This document shows positions 9,801 to 16,520 of a stretch of 64,000 nucleotides of DNA, piece by piece. Position numbers and translations under genes: made by a program. A model generated the notes under the pieces. It saw only the letters and a list, made by a program, of their open reading frames with translations. It did no database searches and had not been told where the DNA came from. Each line of letters begins with the position of its first letter. Positions within the stretch are counted from its first letter, which is position 1. Location: contig NZ_LT964979.1 in assembly GCF_900240335.1 (NCBI RefSeq), positions 682,001-746,000 of the forward strand, in the 5' to 3' direction. This stretch comes from Flavimobilis massiliensis. GTDB lineage: Bacteria > Actinomycetota > Actinomycetes > Actinomycetales > Cellulomonadaceae.

Positions 9801-10371
9801 TGAGACCACGACGCCGCCCACCACCGCGGCCTTCGTCAAGGGCAAGGTGGCGATCACAGGGGCCGCGCGCGTCGGCAACGTCCTCAAGGTGAAGCGCACC
9901 GGATGGTCCGGTAGCGCAAGCTACTCCTACCAGTGGCTGCGCAACGGCAAGGCCATCGGCAAGGCCACCAAGACCAACTACCGGTTGACGAGTGCGGACC
10001 TCGGCAAGCGCATCACGGTGCGCGTCACCGCCAAGCCCGCAGCCGCCGCACGCGTGTCAGTGACCTCCAAGGCGACCGCCAAGGTGGCCAAGGGCAAGGG
10101 CACGATCAAGGTGAAGGTCTCCTCGAAGAAGGCTGGTGTGGCCACCCTCAAGGTGACCGTCACGCGCGCCGGAGTCGCCGCTAAGAAGCTTGGCGGCAAG
10201 GTCACGGTCCGGGACGGAAAGCGCGTCGTCGGAACGCACAAGCTGAAGAACGGCAAGGCGACCATCACCCTGAAGAAGCTCACCAAGGGCAAGCACACGT
10301 TGACCGTGAGTTACCCCGCGACGAAGACCCACGTCGCCCTCAAGGTCAGCGTGAAGCAGTCGGTCCGCTGA
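6859..10371 (+). CDS. Large secreted NIDO/carboxypeptidase-regulatory-like domain protein
   Basis: The 1170-residue protein starts with a signal peptide (Lys-Arg at 3-4, hydrophobic core to about 22, Ala-rich cleavage region). Residues ~50-350 contain three carboxypeptidase-regulatory/SpaA-like beta-sandwich repeats (motifs of the type SGRVTFEGDDL and GTVTSPQGPVGGAS). Residues ~367-575 match a nidogen extracellular domain (VNNNGNVTFDGPL, IIAPFFADVDTRD, DITFNYDEI, ATVGYASGTGDDG). Another regulatory-like domain follows, then Ig-like units with repeated YxWLRNGxAI motifs, and a lysine-rich C-terminus. There is no sorting signal. An extracellular adhesion or matrix role is inferred from domain content. 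It separates aroB from aroQ. Confidence 0.85.
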   Translation: MLKRHGCAALVATIALALTGGTTAAAAGIAPQSALTASPITTLATEVITDVPVTVSGQLIDDAGEPAFGYVELYVVDAEDGLWSVADAQTGDDGAFEIDLPDEGDEFTLRAAASGYRATWLGDVDDSNDARTFTRDEVDSLDATIRMISQTSLSGRVTFEGDDLESGVVYLYGWDGDAWQVESTSEVYDGTYNFGEVSLGTYTLAYRTHDDSTVSSFYGGGSSLPQVPDASNSIVTTPGLTTADLEVTGLISIEGTVTSPQGPVGGASIRVYKWSEEGNEWWHSDLRAQTDDAGRYRLLVMQGDTETFTLRVTRARYAVGFLGGGTSFSEPTPSNSFTAATAATLPNIVLTPRASSLGRHAGVIAPHCTTHELLPNDDESTDAIQLPFNLTYFGQPYSEIYVNNNGNVTFDGPLSQYTPEALDGDLSKPIIAPFFADVDTRDTEESDVVTYGASPDGKSFCVNWDNVEPFFGTSSSGALNTFQLILTSREDVPGRSAGDFDITFNYDEITWDTGSASGDIAATVGYASGTGDDGTFFQLDGSLTSGAFFDSGSHALIAGRQNSTVSGRYVYEIRNLGHDTLLGGVTGTVLNADGSPAADVFVELSNGRQAYTTRTSANGTYSVAAARVGEYSIRAWPIDDGVRQAGARVTVVAGETVTVPDVQFAQPVGMPTNVGLSGASTGTATAGSVPSIYYQDALALSYTAAPGGTATFEVLGIDGSVLTSGTFVESQPGVYQATVPALYPHVGDAEVRITFTPASGVPTVTEFAIYIDPSGTVVDSWGMPIAGATTTLLRADDYNTEYTVVPDGSDLMSAKNRTNPMSTSAQGIFGWDVQPGWYKVRAEKPGYTSATTQALEVPPERVDLVIKLAGGSAPTLTSTLSGSATVGSQLTVTGPTLDSKFKVTGYRWLRNGAAIPGATGASYTLTADDAGATVGVSTVIQREAVRFDPLDSSVLVSFAPFEAPAPAVQVPAAPVVTPPSGETTTPPTTAAFVKGKVAITGAARVGNVLKVKRTGWSGSASYSYQWLRNGKAIGKATKTNYRLTSADLGKRITVRVTAKPAAAARVSVTSKATAKVAKGKGTIKVKVSSKKAGVATLKVTVTRAGVAAKKLGGKVTVRDGKRVVGTHKLKNGKATITLKKLTKGKHTLTVSYPATKTHVALKVSVKQSVR

Positions 10372-10388
10372 CCAACGCTTGACACTCC

Positions 10389-10424
10389 AACGGCCCGGTA
10401 TCCCATGTGGGATACCGGGCCGTT
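10389..10424 (+). terminator. Terminator after the nidogen-domain protein gene
   Basis: A 17-bp perfect stem (10389-10405 with 10408-10424) with a tight loop begins 17 bases after the stop codon and lacks a long T-tract. Confidence 0.8.
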
Positions 10425-10430
10425 GTGCGT

Positions 10431-10832
10431 GACGGGCCTCAGCCCCAACACGTCACGAGCGTCACCGCGTGTTTCCGCCGCATTGAAGTACACGCGGCCG
10501 TCATAGACAGCCGGCCTCGGCGTCGCAATCGCCGCATGCACATTTCCCGGAACCCCCAGATCCTTCGACTCCGCAAGCGTTCGCACCACACCGTCGTCGG
10601 CCACAACCCGCACCCGCCACCGGCCATGCGCCACGTCGCCCGTCAACGACTCCACCCACACCGTGACGTCATCGTCGGCGTACGCATCCACCGGAAGCGC
10701 CGTCGCCCGCGGGAGCTCAGTGAGATCGCCCTCGTAGCAGCCGCCACACGACGCATCGTCCGCAAGCGTGCCGTCGTCCGCCACAAGCGGGCGACCATCC
10801 GGGCCACGCAGCTCATTGACCGTCGGCGTCAT
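10431..10832 (-). pseudogene. Decayed 3' remnant of a beta-propeller-like secreted protein gene
   Basis: The minus strand encodes a stretch that reads like genuine protein: GTLADDASCGGCYEGDLTE, then a beta-rich segment, then PGNVHAAIATPRPAVYDGRVY. Such DGRVYFNA-type repeats occur in actinobacterial propeller or PQQ-like surface proteins (inference from motif style). There is no signal peptide, and the frame runs through the terminator hairpin at 10389-10424 instead of ending, so the 3' end is frameshifted. The first in-frame ATG is at 10832 and lacks a Shine-Dalgarno. I regard it as a remnant of a gene once next to aroQ; a short intact gene is possible but less likely. Confidence 0.45.
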
Positions 10833-10985
10833 CGTCACCGGAGGCGGCGCGGCGGGCAGCGCCCCGCCGCAAAGTGTGCGGAGACCACGCACGGGAGTGC
10901 CCCTACCTGGCGCTGGGGTCGGCGCCCGCATCGCGGATGCGCGACCGCAGACCGGACCGCGCCCCAGTGCGAGCGCGCCGCCCGC

Positions 10986-10997
10986 TACGCTCCCCGC
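10986..10997 (+). promoter_or_regulatory. Leaderless promoter of aroQ (TACGCT)
   Basis: TACGCT (10986-10991) ends 6 nt before the ATG at 10998 and there is no Shine-Dalgarno, the same arrangement as at aroK. Confidence 0.45.
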
Positions 10998-11435
10998 ATG
11001 AGCCGCGTCCTCGTTCTCAACGGTCCCAACCTCGGTCGCCTCGGCGTGCGCGAACCCGAGGTGTACGGTCACGCGACGCTCGCCGACCTGCGGTCGGCGT
11101 GCGAGGAATGGGCTGCCGCGCTCGGCCTTGAGGCTGACGTCCGCCAGACCGATGACGAGTCCGAGATCGTCGCCTGGCTCCACGAGGCCGTCGACACCCG
11201 GTCCGACGTCGTCCTCAACCCTGCCGCGTTCACCCATTACTCCTACGCGCTGCGCGACGCCGCCGCCCAGGTGACGGACGTCGGGCTGCGGCTCGTCGAG
11301 GTCCACATCTCCAATCCCTACGCACGCGAGGCGTTCCGGCACCTGTCGGTCGTCGGGCCCGTCGCGACGGGAACCGTCGCGGGCTTCGGTCTCGACTCCT
11401 ATCGGCTCGCGCTCTCGGCCCTCGCGGGCGCCTGA
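10998..11435 (+). CDS. aroQ: Type II 3-dehydroquinate dehydratase
   Basis: This enzyme dehydrates 3-dehydroquinate to 3-dehydroshikimate, the third shikimate-pathway step; type II enzymes are small dodecamers. The 145-residue product has the N-terminal VLVLNGPNLGRLGVREPEVYG signature with the catalytic Tyr and Arg loop. It also has the NPAAFTHYSYALRDA segment with the catalytic Asn/His region and VEVHISNPYAREAFR. The start is ATG at 10998, leaderless. It follows the remnant gene and is followed after 260 bases by efp, the usual neighbour in actinobacteria. Confidence 0.96.
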   Translation: MSRVLVLNGPNLGRLGVREPEVYGHATLADLRSACEEWAAALGLEADVRQTDDESEIVAWLHEAVDTRSDVVLNPAAFTHYSYALRDAAAQVTDVGLRLVEVHISNPYAREAFRHLSVVGPVATGTVAGFGLDSYRLALSALAGA

Positions 11436-11577
11436 TCCGGCCGCTGCCCGACGGCTCGACGACCTCCGCCCGTCCGACCGTCGGAAGGGGTCGAAAGGTG
11501 GCATGCCCCGCACAGCGCCGGCCACCAGTGGCGGACGCCACCCCGCGGCCGCGCGAACGAAGCCGTCGCGCGCTCGC

Positions 11578-11583
11578 TATACT
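11578..11583 (+). promoter_or_regulatory. Predicted efp promoter (TATACT)
   Basis: A consensus TATACT -10 box lies 112 nt upstream of the efp start. The leader begins with a GC-rich hairpin at about 11590-11618. The -35 region is weak. The rest of the 11436-11694 gap shows nothing else recognisable. Confidence 0.5.
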
Positions 11584-11694
11584 CGACAAGTTGCGGCGGC
11601 TGCCGCCCTGCGGCAACCCTCCGGCAAGCCCACCGCCCCGGCGCGCGGGTTCCGGAACCACCGACACTTGACACCCCCAAGAGGAAGTTGAACC

Positions 11695-12258
11695 GTGGCG
11701 ACCACGAACGACATCAAGAACGGCACCGTGCTCCGTCTCGACGGCCAGCTGTGGACCGTCATCGAGTTCCAGCACGTCAAGCCTGGCAAGGGCGGTGCGT
11801 TCGTCCGCACGAAGATCAAGAACGTCGTCACCGGCAAGACCGTCGACAAGACGTTCAACGCAGGCCTGAAGATCGAGACCGCCAACGTCGACAAGCGGAA
11901 CTACCAGTACCTCTACAAGGACGGCGACGACTTCATCTTCATGGACACCGACACCTACGACCAGGTGCCGGTCTCGTCCACCGTCGTCGGCGACGCCGTC
12001 GACTACATGCTCGAGAACCAGATGGTCCTCGTCGCCCAGAACGACGGTGTGCCGCTCTACATCGAGCTGCCCGCGTCCGTCGTCCTCGAGATCACGTACA
12101 CGGAGCCCGGCCTCCAGGGCGACCGCTCGACCGGTGGCACCAAGCCCGCGACGCTCGAGACCGGCGCCGAGATCCAGGTCCCGCTCTTCCTCGAGCAGGG
12201 CACCAAGGTCAAGGTCGACACCCGTGACGGCTCCTACCTGGGTCGCGTGACCGACTGA
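11695..12258 (+). CDS. efp: Translation elongation factor P
   Basis: EF-P binds between the ribosomal P and E sites and relieves stalling on polyproline stretches. The 187-residue product is full length, with the N-terminal KOW-like domain and the loop KPGKGGAFVR (residues 29-38) that presents the tip lysine. The two OB-fold domains follow, ending with TKVKVDTRDGSYLGRV. GTG at 11695 has GAGGAAG at 11681-11687 as its Shine-Dalgarno. nusB begins 1 base after the stop, giving the standard efp-nusB operon. Confidence 0.98.
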   Translation: MATTNDIKNGTVLRLDGQLWTVIEFQHVKPGKGGAFVRTKIKNVVTGKTVDKTFNAGLKIETANVDKRNYQYLYKDGDDFIFMDTDTYDQVPVSSTVVGDAVDYMLENQMVLVAQNDGVPLYIELPASVVLEITYTEPGLQGDRSTGGTKPATLETGAEIQVPLFLEQGTKVKVDTRDGSYLGRVTD

Positions 12259-12259
12259 C

Positions 12260-12676
12260 GTGGCAGCCCGGAGCAAGGCCCGCAAGCGGGCCGTCGACGT
12301 CCTCTTCGAGGCCGAGCAGCGTGACGTCGCACCGTTGACGATGCTCGCCGACCGCATCGCGTCCCCCGGGACGGAGGCAGCGCTCCCGCAGTACGCGTGC
12401 GAGCTTATCGAGGGGTACGACGCTCACGCGGCACGCATCGACGAGGTGCTCGAGACGTACTCGAACGGCTGGACGCTGGACCGCATGCCTGCGGTCGACC
12501 GCGCGATCCTGCGGCTCGCGACGTGGGAGATCGTCTTCAACGACGATGTCCCGGACGCGGTCGCGATCGACGAGGCCGTCGAGCTCGCCTCGGCGCTGTC
12601 GACCGACGAGTCGCCGAGCTTCGTCAACGGTCTGCTCGCGCGCGTCATGGAGCTCAAGCCGACGCTGCTCGGCTGA
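12260..12676 (+). CDS. nusB: Transcription antitermination factor NusB
   Basis: NusB binds boxA RNA with NusE (S10) and supports rRNA antitermination. The 138-residue all-helical protein has the expected motifs ARKRAVDVLFEAEQRDV at the N-terminus and DRAILRLATWEIVF and AVELASALSTDESPSFVNG toward the C-terminus. The GTG start follows the efp stop by one base, implying translational coupling. A hairpin terminator at 12690 ends the operon. In many relatives pyrR follows nusB; here three other genes intervene. Confidence 0.97.
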   Translation: MAARSKARKRAVDVLFEAEQRDVAPLTMLADRIASPGTEAALPQYACELIEGYDAHAARIDEVLETYSNGWTLDRMPAVDRAILRLATWEIVFNDDVPDAVAIDEAVELASALSTDESPSFVNGLLARVMELKPTLLG

Positions 12677-12689
12677 GCGTCCCGCTCGA

Positions 12690-12726
12690 TCAGGGCCCTG
12701 CTCCCCGCGCGGGAGCGGGGCCCTGA
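12690..12726 (+). terminator. Terminator of the efp-nusB operon
   Basis: TCAGGGCCC pairs with GGGCCCTGA, with an inner CTCCC/GGGAG stem. It begins 14 bases after the nusB stop. Confidence 0.75.
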
Positions 12727-12774
12727 CCGTTGCGGGCAGGGGCACGCTCCCTAGTCGTCGCACCTACGCGAACG

Positions 12775-12800
12775 TAACCTACGGCGCCGTAGGTTAGCCT
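12775..12800 (+). promoter_or_regulatory. Perfect 22-bp operator palindrome overlapping a leaderless promoter
   Basis: TAACCTACGG-CG-CCGTAGGTTA (12775-12796) is perfectly palindromic. It overlaps the putative -10 box TAGCCT (12795-12800), which ends 6 nt before the ATG at 12807. The geometry fits a TetR-type repressor of lipid genes; no regulator gene lies next to it, so the regulator is unknown. Confidence 0.7.
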
Positions 12801-12806
12801 TGCTGC

Positions 12807-14546
12807 ATGGATCTTGCCGACCGTCCCTGGCTCAGCTCGTACGCACCCGGCGTCGCCGCCGACGTCGACGTTCCCGACGAGCCCCTCCACGCCGTCATCG
12901 AGCGCAACGCTGCCGCGTTCCCTGACCGCATCGCGCTCGACTTCCTCGGACGACGCACCACCTACCGCCAGCTCGCCGAAGACGTCGCACGAGCCGCTGG
13001 CGTCCTCACCCGCCTCGGCGTCGCGCCGGGGGACAGGGTCGCGATCGCATTGCCGAACTGCCCGACGCACGTCGTCGCGTTCTACGCTGTCCTGCGCGTC
13101 GGCGGCGTCGTCGTCGAGTGCAACCCCACGTACACGCGCGACGAGCTCGCGCACCAGATCGCCGACTCGGGCGCCAAGGTCGCGATCGCGTGGGAGCCCA
13201 CAGCAGCGCGACTCCTCACCGTCCAGGCCGACGCCGGCGTCGAGACCGTCGTCGCCGTCGACCTCACGCGCGACCTGCCCGGCGCCAAGCGCCTCGCCCT
13301 CAAGCTCCCCGTCGCCACCGCCCGCGCCCTGCGCGGACAGATGCGCGGCGACGTCCCCGACGGCACGCCCCGCTGGGAGGAGCTGCTCCGCGACGCCCGC
13401 CCCGTCCCGGCGAGCTACCCGTCACCCGGACCCGACGACCTCGCGCTGCTCCAGTACACGGGCGGCACGACGGGCACGCCCAAGGCCGCGATGCTCACGC
13501 ATCGCAACCTCGTCGTCAACGCCCTCCAGGGCCAGGAGTGGACCCAGCAGGGCCTCGACACGGCCGACGGACCCCGGCGTGGCCTCTCCGACGACGTCGT
13601 CTACGGCGTCCTGCCCTTCTTCCACGCGTTCGGCCTCACGTTGTGCCTCTCGTTCGCCCTGCGCATCGGCGCGACCCTCGTCCTCCTGCCGAAGTTCGAC
13701 GTCGCGCAGTTCCTCGCCGCGCAGAAGCGCGTCCCCGGCACGTTCCTGCCCGCTGTGCCGCCCATGCTCGACCGCATCGCCAAGGCCGCACCCGCCGCCG
13801 GCGTCGACCTCACGACGTTCCAGTTCGCCATCTGCGGCGCGATGCCGCTGCCCGCAGCCGTCGCGTCCGCGTGGGAGGCCGCAACGGGAGGCCTCGCGAT
13901 CGAGGGTTACGGCATGACGGAGACGTCGCCCGTCGCGCTCGGCTCGCCGTGCTCCGACGCACGCCAGCCCGGGACGCTCGGCCTGCCCTTCCCGTCGACG
14001 TACATCCGCGTCACCGACCAGGAAGACCCGCAGGTCCTCGCCCCCGCAGGCGAGCGGGGCGAGCTGCTCATCTCCGGTCCCCAGGTCTTCCAGGGCTACT
14101 GGAACCGGCCCGAGGAGACCGCTGAGAGCCTCGTCGAGATCGACGGCCGCACGTGGATCCGCACGGGCGACGTCGTCGTGGTGCAGCCCGACGGGTTCGT
14201 CAAGCTCGTCGACCGCATCAAGGAGATGATCATCTCCGGCGGGTTCAAGGTGTACCCGTCGCAGGTCGAGGACCACCTGCGTGCGATGCCCGGCATCGAG
14301 GACGTCGCCGTTGTCGGCGTGCCGGGGGGAGACCTCGGCGAGCGCGTCGTCGCCGCGATCGTCCTCGCGACCGACGTCGCCGCCGCGATCGACCTCGCGC
14401 AGGTGCGCGCTTGGGGCGAGGAGAAGCTTGCGCGCTACGCGCTGCCCAAGCAGCTCGAGATCGTCACCGAGCTGCCCCGCTCGCAGATCGGCAAGGTCCT
14501 GCGTCGCGTCGTCCGCGACGACATCATGGCGCGCAAGTCGGAGTAG
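12807..14546 (+). CDS. Long-chain fatty acid-CoA ligase (AMP-forming)
   Basis: This ANL-superfamily enzyme activates fatty acids to acyl-CoA via an acyl-adenylate. The 579-residue product has the AMP-binding P-loop YTGGTTGTPKAAMLTH (about 215-230). It also has the adenine/acyl motif GYGMTETSP (about 370), the hinge-region segment RTGDVVVVQPDGFVKLVDR with IKEMIISGGFKVYP, and the C-terminal catalytic lysine in RSQIGKVLRR. It stands alone as a single-gene unit under the palindromic operator, with a predicted leaderless start. Substrate chain length cannot be read from the sequence; FadD-type medium/long chain is the likely class. Confidence 0.93.
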   Translation: MDLADRPWLSSYAPGVAADVDVPDEPLHAVIERNAAAFPDRIALDFLGRRTTYRQLAEDVARAAGVLTRLGVAPGDRVAIALPNCPTHVVAFYAVLRVGGVVVECNPTYTRDELAHQIADSGAKVAIAWEPTAARLLTVQADAGVETVVAVDLTRDLPGAKRLALKLPVATARALRGQMRGDVPDGTPRWEELLRDARPVPASYPSPGPDDLALLQYTGGTTGTPKAAMLTHRNLVVNALQGQEWTQQGLDTADGPRRGLSDDVVYGVLPFFHAFGLTLCLSFALRIGATLVLLPKFDVAQFLAAQKRVPGTFLPAVPPMLDRIAKAAPAAGVDLTTFQFAICGAMPLPAAVASAWEAATGGLAIEGYGMTETSPVALGSPCSDARQPGTLGLPFPSTYIRVTDQEDPQVLAPAGERGELLISGPQVFQGYWNRPEETAESLVEIDGRTWIRTGDVVVVQPDGFVKLVDRIKEMIISGGFKVYPSQVEDHLRAMPGIEDVAVVGVPGGDLGERVVAAIVLATDVAAAIDLAQVRAWGEEKLARYALPKQLEIVTELPRSQIGKVLRRVVRDDIMARKSE

Positions 14547-14600
14547 CCGGGCCGTTCCGGGGCTGGCCTGCACGGTCCGGGCTGCGCTCCGTCCCGGTTC

Positions 14601-14637
14601 TTGCGCCGGAGCACCTCTCGGAGGTGCAGCCGCGCAC
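14601..14637. repeat. 37-bp palindromic repeat, copy 1
   Basis: Imperfect palindrome of the pattern TTGCG...GCACC...GGTGC...CGCA. Its start lies exactly 73 bp before the start of copy 2. Confidence 0.7.
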
Positions 14638-14673
14638 GCTACTGTCGCCCGGTCTCTACCTCGGGACGAGGGC

Positions 14674-14710
14674 TTGCGTCGGCGCACCTCTGGGAGGTGC
14701 AGCCGCGCAA
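14674..14710. repeat. 37-bp palindromic repeat, copy 2
   Basis: Same 37-bp element as copy 1, with the core GCACCTC-n-GGGAGGTGC and TTGCG/CGCAA ends. A flanking word GGGACGAGG occurs both before (about 14663) and after (about 14722) this copy. Confidence 0.7.
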
Positions 14711-14804
14711 GACTCTGCGCCGGGACGAGGCATCATCGCGTCGCTCGTCCACAGACCGACGTCCCGGTCAGCGCATCGACCAGGTTTCGGGGCATTCTCG
14801 ACCC

Positions 14805-15716
14805 ATGCGACCCTCCGACGACCTTCGCTGGACTCCGCGTGATGCGGTGACGACCGGCCGTGCCTTCACCCGTGAACAGGCGCGGGCGGCGGGCGCGTCC
14901 CGTGGTCAGGTCCGCCGACGCGTCGAGCGAGGCATCTGGGTTCCCGTCGTCGGAGCAGCGCTCCGGCATCGCGACCGGCCGGTCGACGCGCGGATGCTCG
15001 TCGGTGCCGCGCGCCTCACTTGGGCGGACGCTGTCGTCGTCGGCGCGGCCGCAGCAGCCTTCCACGGGGCGCCCATCGCTCTCCCGACGGTCGTCGACGT
15101 CGCGGGGCTGGTCCCGACGACGAGGACGTTCCGGGGTCTTCGACCGCGCTTCGTCGAGATCGATCCGGCCGAGACCATGGAGTCGCCCGGGTGGAACGTC
15201 GTCGTCGAACACCGGGCCTACCTCCAAGCGCTCGCCGAGCTGCCGCGCAGGCAGGCGGAGAACCTCTGGGCGTGGGCGACAACGCGCCGGATCCTCTCGC
15301 TCGATCTCCTCCGCGAGGACATCGAGGCCCACCCGCGCCGTCGCGGCAACCGGCAGCTCAGGGAGCTGCACGCCTGGGGTGCCACGGGTGCCGTGAGCGA
15401 AGCCGAACGTCGTGCTCACCTGCTGCTGCAGGAGGCCGGGATTACTGGATGGGACGCTGGCGTGAGCGTGCGCGACGCTGAGGGACTCATCGGTGTCGTC
15501 GATATCTGCTTCAAGGACGTACGGCTCGTCGTCGAGATCGACGGGGTCGAGTTCCATCGCCGCTCGATCATCCAGGACAACCGGCGCCGTAACCGGCTCG
15601 TCGCGGTCGGTTGCACAGTGCTCTCCTATACGTGGGACGACATCGTCAATCAGCCGGACCGGTTCGTCGCCCAGGTGCGGAGCGAGCTCATGCGGCTGCG
15701 CGCTGGGCGCCGTTGA
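14805..15716 (+). CDS. DUF559 (Vsr-like) endonuclease-fold protein with AbiEi-like N-terminus
   Basis: The 303-residue protein has an N-terminal winged-helix-like segment (residues ~10-45, FTREQARAAGASRGQVRRR) of the kind found in AbiEi-type antitoxin proteins. The C-terminal DUF559 region has a PD-(D/E)XK-like core (VDICFKDVRLVVEIDGVEFH, then RNRLVAVGCTVLSYTWDDI). DUF559 proteins resemble very-short-patch-repair nucleases; the biological role of this family is not established. Start ATG 14805 lies 6 nt after a CATTCT box and fits a leaderless transcript; an upstream extension of the frame would run through the 37-bp repeats and is unlikely. No partner toxin gene is adjacent. The gene is bracketed by two pairs of palindromic repeats. 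Confidence 0.8.
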   Translation: MRPSDDLRWTPRDAVTTGRAFTREQARAAGASRGQVRRRVERGIWVPVVGAALRHRDRPVDARMLVGAARLTWADAVVVGAAAAAFHGAPIALPTVVDVAGLVPTTRTFRGLRPRFVEIDPAETMESPGWNVVVEHRAYLQALAELPRRQAENLWAWATTRRILSLDLLREDIEAHPRRRGNRQLRELHAWGATGAVSEAERRAHLLLQEAGITGWDAGVSVRDAEGLIGVVDICFKDVRLVVEIDGVEFHRRSIIQDNRRRNRLVAVGCTVLSYTWDDIVNQPDRFVAQVRSELMRLRAGRR

Positions 15717-15755
15717 CATGACCGGCGTTGGCAGCGCCGCGCGCAGTGCTTCACG

Positions 15756-15792
15756 TTGCGCGCGAGCACCCCCTCGAGGTGCCTCAGCGCAA
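15756..15792. repeat. 37-bp palindromic repeat, copy 3
   Basis: Same element on the other side of the DUF559 gene, with perfect TTGCGC/GCGCAA-type ends. Copy 4 starts exactly 73 bp later, the same spacing as copies 1 and 2. Confidence 0.7.
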
Positions 15793-15828
15793 GGTGCCTC
15801 GGGGAGGGAAAGCGCTCCCTCCGGCAGC

Positions 15829-15865
15829 TTGCGCGCGAGCACCCCCCGGAGGTGCCGGCGCGCAA
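15829..15865. repeat. 37-bp palindromic repeat, copy 4
   Basis: Most symmetric copy: TTGCGCGCG...GGCGCGCAA around a GCACC/GGTGC core. A GGGAGGGA/TCCCTCC hairpin lies in the spacer between copies 3 and 4. Confidence 0.7.
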
Positions 15866-15961
15866 TGTCCTCGCACGGCTGCGGACCGCGCCAGTCTGGC
15901 ACGGGACCTTCGTCCCTGCGCCGCGCACCCCGGTCGGGCGAGGGTGGGGGAGGAGGGCACG

Positions 15962-16381
15962 ATGATCGAGATCTACTACGCGTCGAGCGCGTCAGGCATG
16001 GTCAAGCAGTTCGCGCAACGGCTTGGCCGCCCTGCCCACGACCTCGGCGACCGAGAGGTCCGGCGGTCCGTGCCCGACGGGCCTTGGGTACTCGTGACGC
16101 CGTCGTACAAGACCGGCAACCCTGAGAACGACACGATTCCCGAGCCCGTCCGCCGCTTCCTGCGCAACCCTGCGACGCGTCGGCGCCTCGTCGGCGTCAT
16201 GGGCTCCGGCAACCGCAACTTCGGCGAGCACTACCAGGCAGCCGCGCGCACGATCGCGCGCGTCTCGGGCCGTCCGGTGCTCTTCGAGTTCGAGCTTCAG
16301 GGGACCCAGTGGGACGTCGAGGACGCGCGCGCGATCCTCGACGAGCTCGACGCTGCACTCGACGCAACGCACCGCGGCTGA
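15962..16381 (+). CDS. nrdI: NrdI flavodoxin-like protein
   Basis: NrdI is a small flavodoxin that delivers an oxidant to the dimanganese cofactor of class Ib ribonucleotide reductase (NrdF). The 139-residue product has the YYASSASGMVKQF phosphate-binding loop, VTPSYKTGN, and the family motif GVMGSGNRNFGEHY. ATG at 15962 has a strong AGGAGGG Shine-Dalgarno at about 15950-15956. In most genomes it sits in nrdHIEF; no nrdH, nrdE or nrdF is present in this window, so it is an orphan here or its partners are elsewhere. Confidence 0.92.
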   Translation: MIEIYYASSASGMVKQFAQRLGRPAHDLGDREVRRSVPDGPWVLVTPSYKTGNPENDTIPEPVRRFLRNPATRRRLVGVMGSGNRNFGEHYQAAARTIARVSGRPVLFEFELQGTQWDVEDARAILDELDAALDATHRG

Positions 16382-16453
16382 CAGCGAACGGCAGTGGCGC
16401 ACGCCACACCTTCCGCTCCGTGGACGGACCGTCGCGCGGGCACAACCCGGGCG

Positions 16454-16513
16454 TAGAGTCGGCGACCGACAGGCTTTCCTTTAACAGACCGTCCAGAGAG
16501 GCGGAGAAGGAGG
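16454..16513 (+). promoter_or_regulatory. pyr operon promoter and PyrR-binding leader
   Basis: A TAGAGT -10 box (16454-16459) precedes a ~55-nt leader. The leader carries GTCCAGAGAGGC (16491-16502), which matches the conserved PyrR-binding loop, followed at once by the AAGGAGG Shine-Dalgarno (16507-16513). In mycobacteria PyrR binding at this position represses translation. No transcription terminator is visible in the leader, so translational control is inferred. Confidence 0.7.
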
Positions 16514-16520
16514 TCGCCAC

